Positions 52,621 to 62,196 are shown, numbered from the stretch's first letter. The stretch is DNA of 64,000 nucleotides from an uncultured Bacteroidales bacterium (GCA_900316515.1 ONDE01000011.1:1-64000), one strand, 5' to 3'. Notes: generated by a model not told the origin, from the sequence alone. Made by a program: numbers and translations.

Positions 52621-52664
52621 ATAGTTAGTGTTTTATATTTTATCTGTTTGTCTGAGAATATCTC

Positions 52665-54116
52665 TTAGCCTTTAATCATATCCTGCATCTGCAAGAATGC
52701 ATAGAGCAGGCGGATGCCGTAGCCCGAGCCGCCGACACGGTAGTAATGCTGCGGCTTGGTGAAATAGGCCACGCCGGCAATGTCGAGGTGTATGTATGGC
52801 ACCTTGCCGGCAAAGTGTGCGAGGAACTTGCCGGCGGTAATGGTGCCTGCCTGCGGCGTGGTGCCACAGTTGCGGAGGTCGGCGATAGGGCTCTTTATCA
52901 GCTCGTCGTATTCACTCCACATGGGAAACTCCACAAGCCGTTCGTAGACCTGCTTGCCCACAAGGCTCAGCATGGTCATCGGATTCTCGGCTCCCACCTG
53001 CATGGCGGCAATGCCGTAGGTGGAAATGGCTCGCACCGCAGCACCCGTCAGGGTGGCGGCATCGACGATGAGGCGCGGATTGTAATTACGTGCTGCATAG
53101 GCAATAGCGTCGGCAAGGATGAGTCGGCCCTCGGCGTCTGTGTTGACGACCTCGACCGTGGTGCCATCGTACATGGTCAGGATATCGTCGGCAGCATAGG
53201 CGTTGAAGCCCGGTCGGTTGTCGGTCATCGGCAGCAACGCCACAAGATGAACCGGCAGACGGTTGTCCGCAGCGGCAAAAAGCACCGAAGCCATAGTGGC
53301 GGCACCAGCCATGTCGCTCTTCATCTCCTGCATATAGTCATCGGGCTTGATGTTGAGACCGCCGGTATCGTACATTATACCCTTGCCGACAAGGCAGATG
53401 GGCTGCTGCTTGGCAGCCTCGGCAGGCTTGTATTCCAGCACCACAAAGCGGGGCTCGTCGACACTTCCGCGGTTGACAGCCATCAGACCACCCATACGCA
53501 GGGCCTCGATCTGCCTCTTGTCCATCACCGTGCAATGCACATCCTTGAGGTCCGCGGCAATAGAGGCCAATTCGTCGGCAAAGGCGGCGGCATTGAGGTC
53601 CTGCACAGGCAGGTTGACCCACTCGCGGCACCAATAGATCCGGTTCCACAGACGCTGCGAGGCTTCGAGCTCCTCGGGCTTCAGAAAGAGGTTGTCGATG
53701 GTCAGCGTGTCCAAATGGTAGCTCTCCTTGGTGCGGTAGCGGTCGAAACTGTAGTCGGCCAGGGTGATACCCTCGACAAAGGCCGCCATCTCCTCGGGCA
53801 GCGTGCCTACGGCGCTGACTGCCAGGGATTGTACCTTGTCAGCCTCCAACCGGCTGAGCAACATGGCAGCACTGCGACGCAATTCCTCCTGGCATTCAGG
53901 CGAGGGTTTCTCGCTGTCGAACGACAGGAAATAGAGATGGTACGGCAGGCGGTCGAAGACCAAAAGGAAGTCTTTCTTCTCTTCGCGACGCACCTTGACC
54001 ATGTCCAGCTCTTTCTTGCTCAGCGGCAACGTGCGCTCGGCCCCTTCGTCGCCATACAGGAACAGCAGGTCGCCGGCATGGCTTTTGGCATCTATTTTCT
54101 CTAGATTGTAAATCAT
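52665..54116 (-). CDS. M17-family leucyl aminopeptidase
   Basis: 483 residues from the ATG at 54116 (MIYNLEKIDAKSHAGDLLFL). The long in-frame extension upstream lies inside the ABC transporter gene and is rejected. The C-terminal catalytic domain has the di-metal and signature motifs GKGIMYDTGGLNIKP, MKSDMAGAATM and NTDAEGRLILADAIAYA, plus the LTGAAVRA segment. The N-terminal domain is shorter and divergent compared with E. coli PepA. These cytosolic hexamers remove N-terminal residues during peptide turnover. It ends the recF-dciA-ABC-M17 gene run. Confidence 0.95.
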   Translation of the reverse strand: MIYNLEKIDAKSHAGDLLFLYGDEGAERTLPLSKKELDMVKVRREEKKDFLLVFDRLPYHLYFLSFDSEKPSPECQEELRRSAAMLLSRLEADKVQSLAVSAVGTLPEEMAAFVEGITLADYSFDRYRTKESYHLDTLTIDNLFLKPEELEASQRLWNRIYWCREWVNLPVQDLNAAAFADELASIAADLKDVHCTVMDKRQIEALRMGGLMAVNRGSVDEPRFVVLEYKPAEAAKQQPICLVGKGIMYDTGGLNIKPDDYMQEMKSDMAGAATMASVLFAAADNRLPVHLVALLPMTDNRPGFNAYAADDILTMYDGTTVEVVNTDAEGRLILADAIAYAARNYNPRLIVDAATLTGAAVRAISTYGIAAMQVGAENPMTMLSLVGKQVYERLVEFPMWSEYDELIKSPIADLRNCGTTPQAGTITAGKFLAHFAGKVPYIHLDIAGVAYFTKPQHYYRVGGSGYGIRLLYAFLQMQDMIKG

Positions 54117-54118
54117 AT

Positions 54119-55729
54119 CTATGCGTGTGTTATCATTATTATTATCTTGTCGTGGCGAATCTGTTCCACCGTCTTGAGGAACATTTCGCGCGTGGGCATA
54201 TCCATCCATGCCATCGGCTCGTCGAGGACCATTACGGGAGCATCGGTATGCAGCATGCGCGCTATCGCCACACGCTGCCACTGGCCCATACTCAGTTCCG
54301 CTCCGCCGTCGAAAACACGCCCCAGCATGTTGTCATATCCTTTGGGCAACCGCTCTATGAATGTGTCGGCAACAGCCTGTCGGGCCGACAGGGGTGCACC
54401 CTCGGTATGCGAGAACCCTATATTCTCGGCAGCCGTGAGGTTGAAACGCACAAAGTCCTGGAATAGCACGCCGACTTTCGAACGCAACTCCGCAAGGTCA
54501 AAGCGACGTATGTCGATACCGTTGACAAGCACCTCCCCTCCCTGCGGGTCGTATAGCCGCAACAGCAGCTTTACGAGTGTCGACTTGCCATAGCCGTTCT
54601 CGCCCTCTATGCGCGTCACCTCCCCCACCCTCGCACTAAGGCTGTAGTGGCTCAGCACATCACGGTCCATGTCGGGATATCGGAAGGTAATGTCGCGAAA
54701 CTCCACACTCTCTATCCGTTCCGGCATCGGCTCGGGGTCGGCGGGCGACAGTATCTGCGGCCTGAAATCAAGGAAGTCAAAGAGGTTGCCGACAAAGAGA
54801 CGGTTGTCATATAGGGCCGCTATTGCCGCCACCAGCGAGGTCAGGTATCCCTGCCCACGACGGAAAGCCTCGAAGAGCATCACAAAGCTGCCTATGGTAA
54901 TCGCGGCGGCAAAGGTCCTTGTAACCAGCAGCCACACAACGGCAAGCATGGCGACAGCCTCTATCACACCGCAGAGCACATCGAGCACCCCAAAACGCCG
55001 CGAGATTCGCAACAGTTGCTGCACCAGCCGGCTGCGACTGCCGACAAAACGCTGGCGGAAAAAGGCGGTAAGGTTGAAGGCCCGCATCTCCTTGGCATAG
55101 TCACGCGCGGTAAGCAACGCCGAATAATAGGCCGTCTGCCGGTATAGCTGCGTGTTGTCGCGACGAAAACGGTAGATGCGCCGCGCCTTGTACAGCCTTA
55201 CGGCAAAACTCGGCAGCACGGCAATAACCATTATCCCTATCACCCACCACGATGCGGCGGCAAGCATGGCTACAACTCCGGCCACCGACACCACGGCACC
55301 GAACAGCGCCATGAAGTTGTCCATAATCTGTATCGGCCGGTAGGAGGCCTCCTGCTGGGCACGATGCAGCGAGTCGTGGAACTCTGGATTGTCGTAGTAC
55401 GACATGTCGAGCCTCGCAGCCTGACGCTGCATGATGTCGCTGAGGTTGTCAATCAGCCGCTGCCCCAGCACATCGTTGTTCACATTGTTCAGGGCCGAGA
55501 CTATCCTGTTCATCAGGAAAACCAAAACCATAGCAACCAGATACGGTATCACCGCCTGCGGCTCGCCAACACCACGCACACCTGCCTCCACCGTGTCGAC
55601 AAGCAGCTTCAGTATATAGAGGTTTACCAATGGCAGCACACTCTGCAAAAGGACATAGATCGCCTTGCGCCGGAACGACCACGGGTCGCACCTGCGCACC
55701 AACATCAATGCCTGCCACAGTTTCTTCAT
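54119..55729 (-). CDS. ABC transporter with fused permease and ATPase domains
   Basis: 536 residues from the ATG at 55729, whose ATGA overlaps the stop of the DciA-like gene. The N-terminal half has about five or six TM helices (AIYVLLQSVLPLVNLYILKL; VIPYLVAMVLVFLMNRIV; VVSVAGVVAMLAAASWWVIG). The ATPase half has Walker A GENGYGKSTLV, Q-loop LFQDFVRF, signature LSMGQWQRVAIARML, Walker B VMVLDEPMAWMD and an H-loop in IIIMITHA, right at the C-terminus, so the tail usually following the H-loop is missing. The substrate is unknown; related half-transporters export lipids or peptides. Confidence 0.88.
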   Translation of the reverse strand: MKKLWQALMLVRRCDPWSFRRKAIYVLLQSVLPLVNLYILKLLVDTVEAGVRGVGEPQAVIPYLVAMVLVFLMNRIVSALNNVNNDVLGQRLIDNLSDIMQRQAARLDMSYYDNPEFHDSLHRAQQEASYRPIQIMDNFMALFGAVVSVAGVVAMLAAASWWVIGIMVIAVLPSFAVRLYKARRIYRFRRDNTQLYRQTAYYSALLTARDYAKEMRAFNLTAFFRQRFVGSRSRLVQQLLRISRRFGVLDVLCGVIEAVAMLAVVWLLVTRTFAAAITIGSFVMLFEAFRRGQGYLTSLVAAIAALYDNRLFVGNLFDFLDFRPQILSPADPEPMPERIESVEFRDITFRYPDMDRDVLSHYSLSARVGEVTRIEGENGYGKSTLVKLLLRLYDPQGGEVLVNGIDIRRFDLAELRSKVGVLFQDFVRFNLTAAENIGFSHTEGAPLSARQAVADTFIERLPKGYDNMLGRVFDGGAELSMGQWQRVAIARMLHTDAPVMVLDEPMAWMDMPTREMFLKTVEQIRHDKIIIMITHA

Positions 55730-56010
55730 AGTATCACTATCTTTTTTATCACGTTGCCTTTCAACTCGTCGTTCATCCGCTGCCGCAAAGTCTCGCGACG
55801 CCAGGTCATCTCCTGCCGCAAGGCGGCGGCAGCAAAACGCAGACGCAAGGTGCCGTCGCGATAGGAGCACAGGGTGGTCAGTTTGTATATCAGGTCGCCG
55901 GCCAGATAACGGTAGGTCTTCTGCACCTCCATCTCCGACGCAAACTCCCCCATATCCAGCTGGCGGAAGAGCTTCTGCATGTAGTAATTCAACGGTCGGT
56001 CGGGCTGCAT
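55726..56010 (-). CDS. DUF721 protein (DciA-like replicative helicase loader)
   Basis: 94 residues, KH-like DUF721 pattern: LNYYMQKLFRQLDMGEFASE, a YRYLAGDLIYKLTTLCSYRD core and LRLRFAAAALRQEMTWRRET, ending NDELKGNVIKKIVIL. Domesticated DciA proteins of this type assist loading of the replicative helicase in many bacteria lacking DnaC. It is encoded 13 bp after recF, an arrangement widely conserved, and overlaps the following ABC gene. Confidence 0.88.
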   Translation of the reverse strand: MQPDRPLNYYMQKLFRQLDMGEFASEMEVQKTYRYLAGDLIYKLTTLCSYRDGTLRLRFAAAALRQEMTWRRETLRQRMNDELKGNVIKKIVIL

Positions 56011-56023
56011 GTTCTGTCTCTGT

Positions 56024-57118
56024 TTAGCAATTAGGTGTCAACGCCCCGTTGGCAACGGTGAATATCTTATGGTCCAAATTCGGCAACGTATCGAATATGG
56101 CCTGCACCCGCCCGGGCTGCGTGTCGGTCAGAAACACCTGCCCGAAACGGTCGCTGCCCACAAGGGCTATCAGCTGCCGCACTCGCTCCATGTCCAGCTT
56201 GTCGAAAATGTCGTCGAGCAGCAATATGGGCTTCTGGCCACAATGGTTCTCCAAATACTGGAACTGCGCCAGCTTCAGCGCCAACGCAAAACTCTTCTGC
56301 TGCCCCTGCGAACCGAATCGCTTTACGGTCATCTCGCCGCCTAGCATAAACTGCAGGTCGTCTTTGTGGGGACCGGCATTGGTATATTGCGAATATTTGT
56401 CGGCTTGCCGACTCTCGCCAATCTGCTGGTCCAACGGACGCGGATCGGTCACATACTCAATACTCCCGGGCTCCCCCTCGCCCGCAATCCAATGGTAGTA
56501 CTCCGCAAAAAGCGGCAGGAAGTCTTCTATGAACCGCCGCCGGGCGTCAAGCAACGGCTCTCCGTGTCGGCACAGCTGCTCGTCCCACACACTCACCATC
56601 CCCTCGTCCCACAGACGGTCCTCCCACATCTGCTTCAACAGCCGGTTGCGCTGGTCGAGGGCTTTGGTGTACTGTATCAGGTGGTCCAGATATACATGGT
56701 CCGTCTGCGACAGGATACCGTCGACAAACTTGCGGCGTCCCTCGCTGCCTCCGGTAATCAGGCTCTGGTCCCCGGGCGACACCATCACCAGCGGCAACCG
56801 CCCTATATGCTCGGCCAAGGTCTTGCAGGCTTTCTTGTTCCATCGCATCTGCTTCCCCTGCCCGCGTCGCAGGATACACGAGGCCATATCGTCGCCATAA
56901 TGCCCGTGGATGGCAAAATAGTCTTCCCCGACAAGGATGTTCTGTATGTCTATAGGATTGAAATAACTCTTGCAGAACGATAGGTAGTATACGGCATCAA
57001 GCAGGTTGGTCTTGCCGGCTCCGTTGTTGCCGACAAAACAGTTCACATTGCCGCAAAACTGCACGTCAGCCTCGCGGTAATTCTTGAAATTGTTCAATAT
57101 CAACCTGTCCAATATCAT
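56024..57118 (-). CDS. recF: DNA replication/repair protein RecF
   Basis: 364 residues. Walker A GNNGAGKTNLLDA with the preceding MILDRLILNNFKNYREADVQ start, the signature motif SQGQQKSFALALKLAQ (read here as GSQGQQKSFALAL) and Walker B ILLLDDIFDKLD are clear. RecF loads RecA at gapped DNA together with RecO and RecR. It heads a run of overlapping genes (dciA, ABC transporter, M17 peptidase). Its upstream region is a pure heptad array. Confidence 0.97.
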   Translation of the reverse strand: MILDRLILNNFKNYREADVQFCGNVNCFVGNNGAGKTNLLDAVYYLSFCKSYFNPIDIQNILVGEDYFAIHGHYGDDMASCILRRGQGKQMRWNKKACKTLAEHIGRLPLVMVSPGDQSLITGGSEGRRKFVDGILSQTDHVYLDHLIQYTKALDQRNRLLKQMWEDRLWDEGMVSVWDEQLCRHGEPLLDARRRFIEDFLPLFAEYYHWIAGEGEPGSIEYVTDPRPLDQQIGESRQADKYSQYTNAGPHKDDLQFMLGGEMTVKRFGSQGQQKSFALALKLAQFQYLENHCGQKPILLLDDIFDKLDMERVRQLIALVGSDRFGQVFLTDTQPGRVQAIFDTLPNLDHKIFTVANGALTPNC

Positions 57119-57125
57119 AACTCTA

Positions 57126-57209
57126 ACATCTTACATCTTACATCTTACATCTAACATCTTACATCTTACATCTTACATCTAACATCTTACATCTAACATC
57201 TTACATCTT
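57126..57209. repeat. 12-unit heptad array (ACATCTT/ACATCTA) between ispH and recF
   Basis: Twelve 7-bp units in exact phase, filling almost the complete gap between the recF start (57118) and the ispH stop (57210-57208), whose bases it overlaps. Two degenerate units (ACCTCAT, ACCTCTC) extend into the last ispH codons. Confidence 0.88.
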
Positions 57210-58062
57210 ACCTCATACCTCTCAACTTCTCCGCCACCTCTTCCATCAGCCACCGCGGCGTCGAGGTGGCTCCGCTGATGCCCACCTTCGCGGCTCCGGC
57301 AATCCATTCGGCACACACCTCTTTGGCACCACCTATAAAGTGGGTGTTCGGTTGTATCTTGCGGCAGTATTCGTATAGGTAGTGCCCGTTGCTGCTACCC
57401 TCGCCGGCCACAAAAAGCAACACGTCGACCGACTTGGCGAATGTCTCCAGCTGCTCCGCCCGGTGAGCCACCTGGTTGCAGATGGTGTCGTAGGCCACAA
57501 AATCCGTCGGCTTCTGCTTCTCTATGTTCGCTATCAGGCTACGGTAGTCCTCGCGGCTCTTCGTGGTCTGCGAGTAGAGACGTATCGGACGGCCGAAGTC
57601 TATGGCCTCCAGTTCGTCGGGACGACTCACTATTATCGCCGTCCCTTCGGTCTGCCCGTTCAGGCCTGTCACCTCGGCATGGCCCGGCTTGCCGAAAATC
57701 ACCACCTGCCCGCCCTCAGCCTTCATCTCTTCATATCCTCGGCGTATGCGGCGCTGCAACGTGAGCACTATGGGGCATGTGGCATCAATGAGATGTATCT
57801 TGCGCTCGGCGGCGGCGGAATAGGTCGCCGGCGGCTCGCCGTGGGCTCGTATCAGCACCGTGCTGCCGGCCAACCGCTCCATGTCGCCATGGTCTATCAC
57901 CCTCAGCCCCTTGCGGCGCAGACGCTCAACCTCGGCGCTGTTGTGCACTATGTCGCCCAGGCAATACAAGCTGCCGCTGCGCGACAACTCCTCCTCGGCA
58001 GCACCAATGGCCTTCACTACGCCAAAGCAATAACCTGCATTATCATCAATCCTTACTTCCAT
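57208..58062 (-). CDS. ispH: 4-hydroxy-3-methylbut-2-enyl diphosphate reductase
   Basis: 284 residues from the ATG at 58062 (MEVRIDDNAGYCFGVVKAIG); a GTG one codon upstream is possible. The three cluster Cys residues lie in GYCFGV, ATCPIV and near YDTICNQ. Other signature motifs are LIRAHGEPP, SQTTKSREDY and ISGATSTPRWLMEEV. It is the last enzyme of the methylerythritol phosphate pathway and makes IPP and DMAPP. It is flanked on both sides by ACATCTT heptad arrays. It runs in the same direction as the M23 peptidase gene upstream. Confidence 0.97.
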   Translation of the reverse strand: MEVRIDDNAGYCFGVVKAIGAAEEELSRSGSLYCLGDIVHNSAEVERLRRKGLRVIDHGDMERLAGSTVLIRAHGEPPATYSAAAERKIHLIDATCPIVLTLQRRIRRGYEEMKAEGGQVVIFGKPGHAEVTGLNGQTEGTAIIVSRPDELEAIDFGRPIRLYSQTTKSREDYRSLIANIEKQKPTDFVAYDTICNQVAHRAEQLETFAKSVDVLLFVAGEGSSNGHYLYEYCRKIQPNTHFIGGAKEVCAEWIAGAAKVGISGATSTPRWLMEEVAEKLRGMR

Positions 58063-58072
58063 CACTCACCGT

Positions 58073-58107
58073 ACATCATACATCTTACATCATACATCTT
58101 ACATCAC
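58073..58107. repeat. five-unit heptad array (ACATCAT/ACATCTT) between the M23 gene and ispH
   Basis: ACATCAT, ACATCTT, ACATCAT, ACATCTT and ACATCAC in phase. The last base belongs to the stop codon of the M23 peptidase gene (58109-58107). Confidence 0.85.
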
Positions 58108-59093
58108 TAACTCATACTCTGATTTTCCTGTCGCGCCAACTCCAGCACCTCCTCGTACTCCTCCGGACTCAGGTCGTTGTAGAAATAATATACCGGGTCA
58201 ACCTTCTTCCCGTTCTGAATAACCTCGTAGTGCAGATGCGATCCGCTCGACATACCCGTGCTGCCCACCGTGCCAAGCTGCTCGCCGCGCTTCACATGCT
58301 GTCCCACACGCACCTTCACCGACGCCATGTGGGCATAGAGGGTCATGAATCCAAATCCGTGGTCCACCACTGCCACCACACCGTAGCCGCCGTAACCCTG
58401 CGGATTGCGGCCCGCCACTCGCACCACTCCGTCGCCCGTGGCATATACCGGCGTACCCTGTCGTGCCGTCAGGTCTATCCCGCTGTGCAGCCGCCGGTAT
58501 TTCAATATCGGATGGAATCGCATGCCGAAACCACTCACCACCTTGCACCGGTCCTTGGCAACAGGCATTATGGCAGGCATCGAGGCCATGCGCTCGCTCT
58601 TCTTCCGCGCCATGCCGTACAACTCGTCGAGCGACTTCGACTCCACATAGAGGCGCTTCGTGATGTCGTCCACCTTCATGGTGGTACTCTTCAGCAACTC
58701 GCCGCTCTCCATCTCGTCAAACTCGGCATAACGCTCCACGCCCCCGATACCGCTGTGCCGCTCGTCGGCACTCACAGGCTCGCTCTCAAAGATGGTCCTG
58801 TAAAGCACGTCATCGCGCTCCTCCAGGTCCACAAGCACCTTCTCGGCACGGTCCACCCGGTCGCCTAGCAGCCGCGTCTGTCGCCGATACTGCGCCAGCT
58901 CGCGCTTCATGGCTCGCTCCTTGGGCGAGTCCATGAACTGCAGCCCCACAATCACTATCACCACACCAAGCACCACTCCGAACAGCACGTTGAAGCTGAT
59001 ACGGCGCACACGCTCCTTGAGCGACACGAAAACCTTCTCGTATCGCAACGTGTGGGGATTGAACCGATAGGTATGGCGCTGCTTCTTGCTCAT
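58107..59093 (-). CDS. M23-family (LytM-type) cell-wall metallopeptidase
   Basis: 328 residues. A basic N-terminus (KKQRHTYRFNPHTLRYEKVF) leads to one TM helix (SFNVLFGVVLGVVIVIVGL), a coiled-coil region (residues ~60-100, ELAQYRRQTRLLGDRVDRAE) and a periplasmic M23 domain with zinc ligands in HSGIDL and HLHYEV and the GHQV-like motif in VRVGQHVKRGEQLG. All ligands look intact, so it should be an active peptidoglycan endopeptidase rather than an EnvC-like activator. Its ATG overlaps the stop of the DUF4236-like gene by 4 bp. Confidence 0.94.
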   Translation of the reverse strand: MSKKQRHTYRFNPHTLRYEKVFVSLKERVRRISFNVLFGVVLGVVIVIVGLQFMDSPKERAMKRELAQYRRQTRLLGDRVDRAEKVLVDLEERDDVLYRTIFESEPVSADERHSGIGGVERYAEFDEMESGELLKSTTMKVDDITKRLYVESKSLDELYGMARKKSERMASMPAIMPVAKDRCKVVSGFGMRFHPILKYRRLHSGIDLTARQGTPVYATGDGVVRVAGRNPQGYGGYGVVAVVDHGFGFMTLYAHMASVKVRVGQHVKRGEQLGTVGSTGMSSGSHLHYEVIQNGKKVDPVYYFYNDLSPEEYEEVLELARQENQSMS

Positions 59094-60061
59094 AGGCTCT
59101 CCCTCAGCTCGTCATAGGCACCAACAAAATGCATTATCGGACGCACATGGTTGAAATACCACGTCAGGTCATACTCCGGTATACGTATCATGCTGGCAGC
59201 ATCGCCCAGTCGGCTGCTGATAACCTCCACGGTCTCCTCGATGGCCAGCTCCTGACACACTATGGTCAGGTCCTTCAACGGCACAAGGTCGAAGTCCACC
59301 GTACTGCGCGCCACAATCATGTGCGTGGGCAACAGGTAGTAGTGCACCCCGCGCGAATCGCGCAGTATGGGTATGAAATGGTCGCAGCGGATAAAATCGA
59401 AAATACCCATATCGAAATACACCTGCACATATTTCTCACGCGTGGCCTCGTTCAGGTGCCACACCCGGCGGCATCCCGCCACCTTAGTGAAACACTCCAC
59501 CATGGCACAGTACTTCTCATACTGCTCGGGGGTGCAGAGGTCCTTGACGTCGAGCTCCACCGAGCGCATGTCATGCCCCAGCTGGCTGATCTTGCTCTTG
59601 TAGTGGCTCATCACGCTCACCAGGAACTTGTTGCTCTTGTGGCCTATCTTGTCCTTGATGCCGCGCACCACGCGCTCCAGACGCTCCTCCGTGCGCCCTA
59701 CGCCCAATGCGTTGACATAACAATCCAGTATACGGCGCTTCAACGGGTCCTCGGCCATGGCCAACGCCACCCGCGCACGCTCGATCTCCTTGGCATAGCT
59801 CGGCTCGAGGTCCAGCAGCAGACGCCAGTATTTCGGCTTCTGCTTGGCCAACTGCTTGCGCACGAACTCGTGGTAGCTGTGACTCTCACTTTCGCGCTCT
59901 ATGTATCCCGTTCCCGGAACACCGGCATTCACATAGCGGCGGCCGCCATACTGGCCATTGCCTCCGTCGCGCACACCGAAGTCTGTGTAGTAGAAATGCT
60001 TCGACTGCCTGATGTAAAGGCCTTCGGTAACCTTCACCCGTTTGTATGGAAAAATCGTCAT
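59090..60061 (-). CDS. DUF4236-like N-terminal domain protein of unknown function
   Basis: 323 residues. The N-terminal 55 residues (RVKVTEGLYIRQSKHFYYTD, then RRYVNAGVPGTGYIERE) resemble DUF4236, a small beta domain (known pattern: GLRLNLSKSG, then GVPGTGLSY). The rest is helical and basic (AKEIERARVALAMAEDPLKR; LERVVRGIKDKIGHKSNKFL) with a mixed C-terminal half rich in His/Arg (VWHLNEATREKYVQVYFDMG). No enzyme motif recognised. Coupled to the M23 cell-wall peptidase gene by a 4-bp overlap, so a cell-envelope role is possible. Confidence 0.7.
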   Translation of the reverse strand: MTIFPYKRVKVTEGLYIRQSKHFYYTDFGVRDGGNGQYGGRRYVNAGVPGTGYIERESESHSYHEFVRKQLAKQKPKYWRLLLDLEPSYAKEIERARVALAMAEDPLKRRILDCYVNALGVGRTEERLERVVRGIKDKIGHKSNKFLVSVMSHYKSKISQLGHDMRSVELDVKDLCTPEQYEKYCAMVECFTKVAGCRRVWHLNEATREKYVQVYFDMGIFDFIRCDHFIPILRDSRGVHYYLLPTHMIVARSTVDFDLVPLKDLTIVCQELAIEETVEVISSRLGDAASMIRIPEYDLTWYFNHVRPIMHFVGAYDELRESL

Positions 60062-60816
60062 AGTTGATTTGATGTTGAGCGATGACTCTTGAACGACGAA
60101 CTGGCCATCCAGCTCGTAATTCCCATCAACACTCGTTTGTTATTCATTTTCTCTGTTATTAACCGTCTTTGTTGTTGCCACCAGTAGTTTTATCAATTCC
60201 TCACAATCATCCATTAAACTGTAAACCGTAAACCCTACCCACCATTCGAGTAATTCGCCAATAATCAACCGGCTCCCGCCCTAATTCGCGTAATTCGTAA
60301 AATTCGCCGTTAAACCTTAAACCTGGAACTTGGAACCTGGAACCAATCACAATTCGCCGTTCATAATAACTAACCACCATTCGAGTAATTCGCCAATAAT
60401 CAACCGGCTCCCGCCCCGTCGCCAGGCTCTGCCGCCGGCGAGAAATCTACGAGATTTAAACGACCCCGCACCCGGACAGAAATCCGCGCAGCGCAGTAAT
60501 TTACGGAGCTCCGAAAGTCGAGCGCAGAGTCATGCTTGCATGAGCTATGCCGAGATGAAGGAGTGTAGACGAAGTCAAGATTTACGAGATTTCTGCCCGC
60601 AGGGCAAGGCGCATCAATACCGGCTCCCGCCCCAGTTCGAGTAATTCGCCAATAATCAACCGGCTCCCGCCCTAATTCGCGTAATTCGTAAAATTCGCCG
60701 TTCATAATAACTAACCCTAATTCGCGTAATTATTCGCTATATTTAATTTATTTCAGCGGTGCTCATCACCCCTTCGGGGGTCGTAAAATTCGCCGTTCCT
60801 CATTCATCATTAATCA
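60062..60816. repeat. 755-bp gene-free spacer built of dispersed and tandem short repeats
   Basis: No gene is supported here. Direct repeats: 60244-60310 and 60636-60702 share about 66 bp (TTCGAGTAATTCGCC, ATAATCAACCGGCTCCCGCC, AATTCGCGTAATTCG); a shorter copy lies at 60379-60415. Between them are segments also found at 10.48-10.71 kb, and a 9-bp AATTCG periodicity. Heptads occur at 60221-60234 (GTAAACC) and 60310-60344 (TTAAACC x2, TGGAACC x3). Hairpin-forming GCCCGCAGGGC lies near 60594-60605. Confidence 0.8.
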
Positions 60817-62196
60817 TTACCCATGTATCGCCTCGCCGTGTGCTGCCTCCAGGGCCTCCATCACCGCCTCGCTCATCGTCGGGTGCGGATGGATGGCCTG
60901 CGCCACCTGGCGCGCCGTCAGGCCCTGCTCCCGGGCAGCCACTATCTCGGCAATCATCTCCGTCACGTTGTCGCCACACATGTGGCATCCCAGTATCTCG
61001 TCGCTCTTGGCGTCGACGACGACCTTCACGAATCCGTCCGTGTTGCCCGCTGCCGTGGCCTTGCCGCTGGCCTTGAAGAAGAACTTGCCTATCTTAACCT
61101 CGTGACCGGCGTCCACAGCCTTCTTCTCCGTCAGGCCCACGCTGGCCACCTCGGGAGTGGTGTATGTGCAGCCAGGCACATTGCTGTAGTTCACCTTCAC
61201 AGCCTCACCCTTCACTATGTGCTCCACACAGCAGATGGCCTCCTTCGAAGCCACATGCGCCAACGCCGGACCGTGCACCACGTCGCCGATGGCATAGTAC
61301 CCCGGCACATTGGTGCGGTACCAGTCGTCGACCTCTATCTTGCCGCGCTCGAACTTGATGCCCGTCTCCTCGAGACCCAGGTTCTCCAGGTTGGTCACCA
61401 CGCCCACGGCACTCAGCACCACGTCTACGTCGATTACCGTCTCGGTGTTCTTCTTGATGTCTTTAACAGTAACGTGACAGATGTCGCCCTCTATGTCCAC
61501 CTTCTCCACCGAGCACGAAGGCATCACCTTCATGCCCATCTTGCGGAACGAGCGGCTCATCTGCGCGGCAACCTCCTCGTCCTCGTTGGGCAATATTTGC
61601 GGCATGAACTCCACCAAGGTCACCTGCGTGCCTATCGACTGGTAGAAGTAGGCGAACTCCGAGCCTATGGCGCCGCTGCCGCACACCAGCATGCGCTGCG
61701 GCTGCGTGCGCAGCGTCATCGCCTCGCGGTAGCCTATGATATGCTTGCCGTCCTGCGGCATCGCCGGCATCACCTTCGAGCGTGCGCCAGTGGCGATGAT
61801 GATATGGTCGGCCTCATACTCCGTGCCGTCCACGTTCACTTTGTTGCCGGGCATCACCTTGGCGGTACCCATGATGACCTCCACGCCGGCCTTCTTCAGC
61901 AGGAACTCCACGCCCTTGTTCATCGTCGATGCCACACCGCGGCTTCGGTCCACCATAGCGTTGAGGTCGGCCTCCACGCCCTCGGCCTTCACACCGTAGG
62001 CGGCGGCATGCTTGGCATAGTTGAACGCCTGCGCGCTCTTCATCAAGGCCTTGGTGGGTATGCAACCCCAGTTGAGGCAGATGCCTCCCAGGTTCTCACG
62101 TTCCACAACGGCGGTCTTCAGGCCCAGCTGGGCACCCTTCACGGCAGCCACATAGCCTCCCGGCCCACTGCCGACAACAATCAAATCGTATCTCAT
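60817..62196 (-). CDS. lpdA: dihydrolipoyl dehydrogenase
   Basis: 459 residues. FAD motif VGSGPGGYVAAVKGAQLG at the N-terminus, redox-active disulfide in GGICLNWGCIPTKALMKS, NAD motif VCGSGAIGSEFAYFYQSIG, TNVPGYYAIGDVV for the FAD ribityl contact, and the C-terminal His-Glu pair in AIHPHPTMSEAVMEA. It is the E3 component of 2-oxo acid dehydrogenase and glycine cleavage complexes; no E1 or E2 gene is near. It stands alone with a well-matched promoter. A 492-codon frame on the opposite strand is only a GC-rich shadow. Confidence 0.96.
   Translation of the reverse strand: MRYDLIVVGSGPGGYVAAVKGAQLGLKTAVVERENLGGICLNWGCIPTKALMKSAQAFNYAKHAAAYGVKAEGVEADLNAMVDRSRGVASTMNKGVEFLLKKAGVEVIMGTAKVMPGNKVNVDGTEYEADHIIIATGARSKVMPAMPQDGKHIIGYREAMTLRTQPQRMLVCGSGAIGSEFAYFYQSIGTQVTLVEFMPQILPNEDEEVAAQMSRSFRKMGMKVMPSCSVEKVDIEGDICHVTVKDIKKNTETVIDVDVVLSAVGVVTNLENLGLEETGIKFERGKIEVDDWYRTNVPGYYAIGDVVHGPALAHVASKEAICCVEHIVKGEAVKVNYSNVPGCTYTTPEVASVGLTEKKAVDAGHEVKIGKFFFKASGKATAAGNTDGFVKVVVDAKSDEILGCHMCGDNVTEMIAEIVAAREQGLTARQVAQAIHPHPTMSEAVMEALEAAHGEAIHG

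Noticed and set aside
54117..54281. Upstream in-frame extension of the M17 aminopeptidase, and the analogous extension of the ABC transporter to 55870
   Set aside because: Both lie inside the preceding gene, lack family similarity, and ATG starts with 4-bp-overlap or adjacent geometry are available at 54116 and 55729.
57126..58107. ACATCTT arrays considered as a CRISPR array
   Set aside because: Units are 7 bp, contiguous and without spacers; no cas genes in the window.
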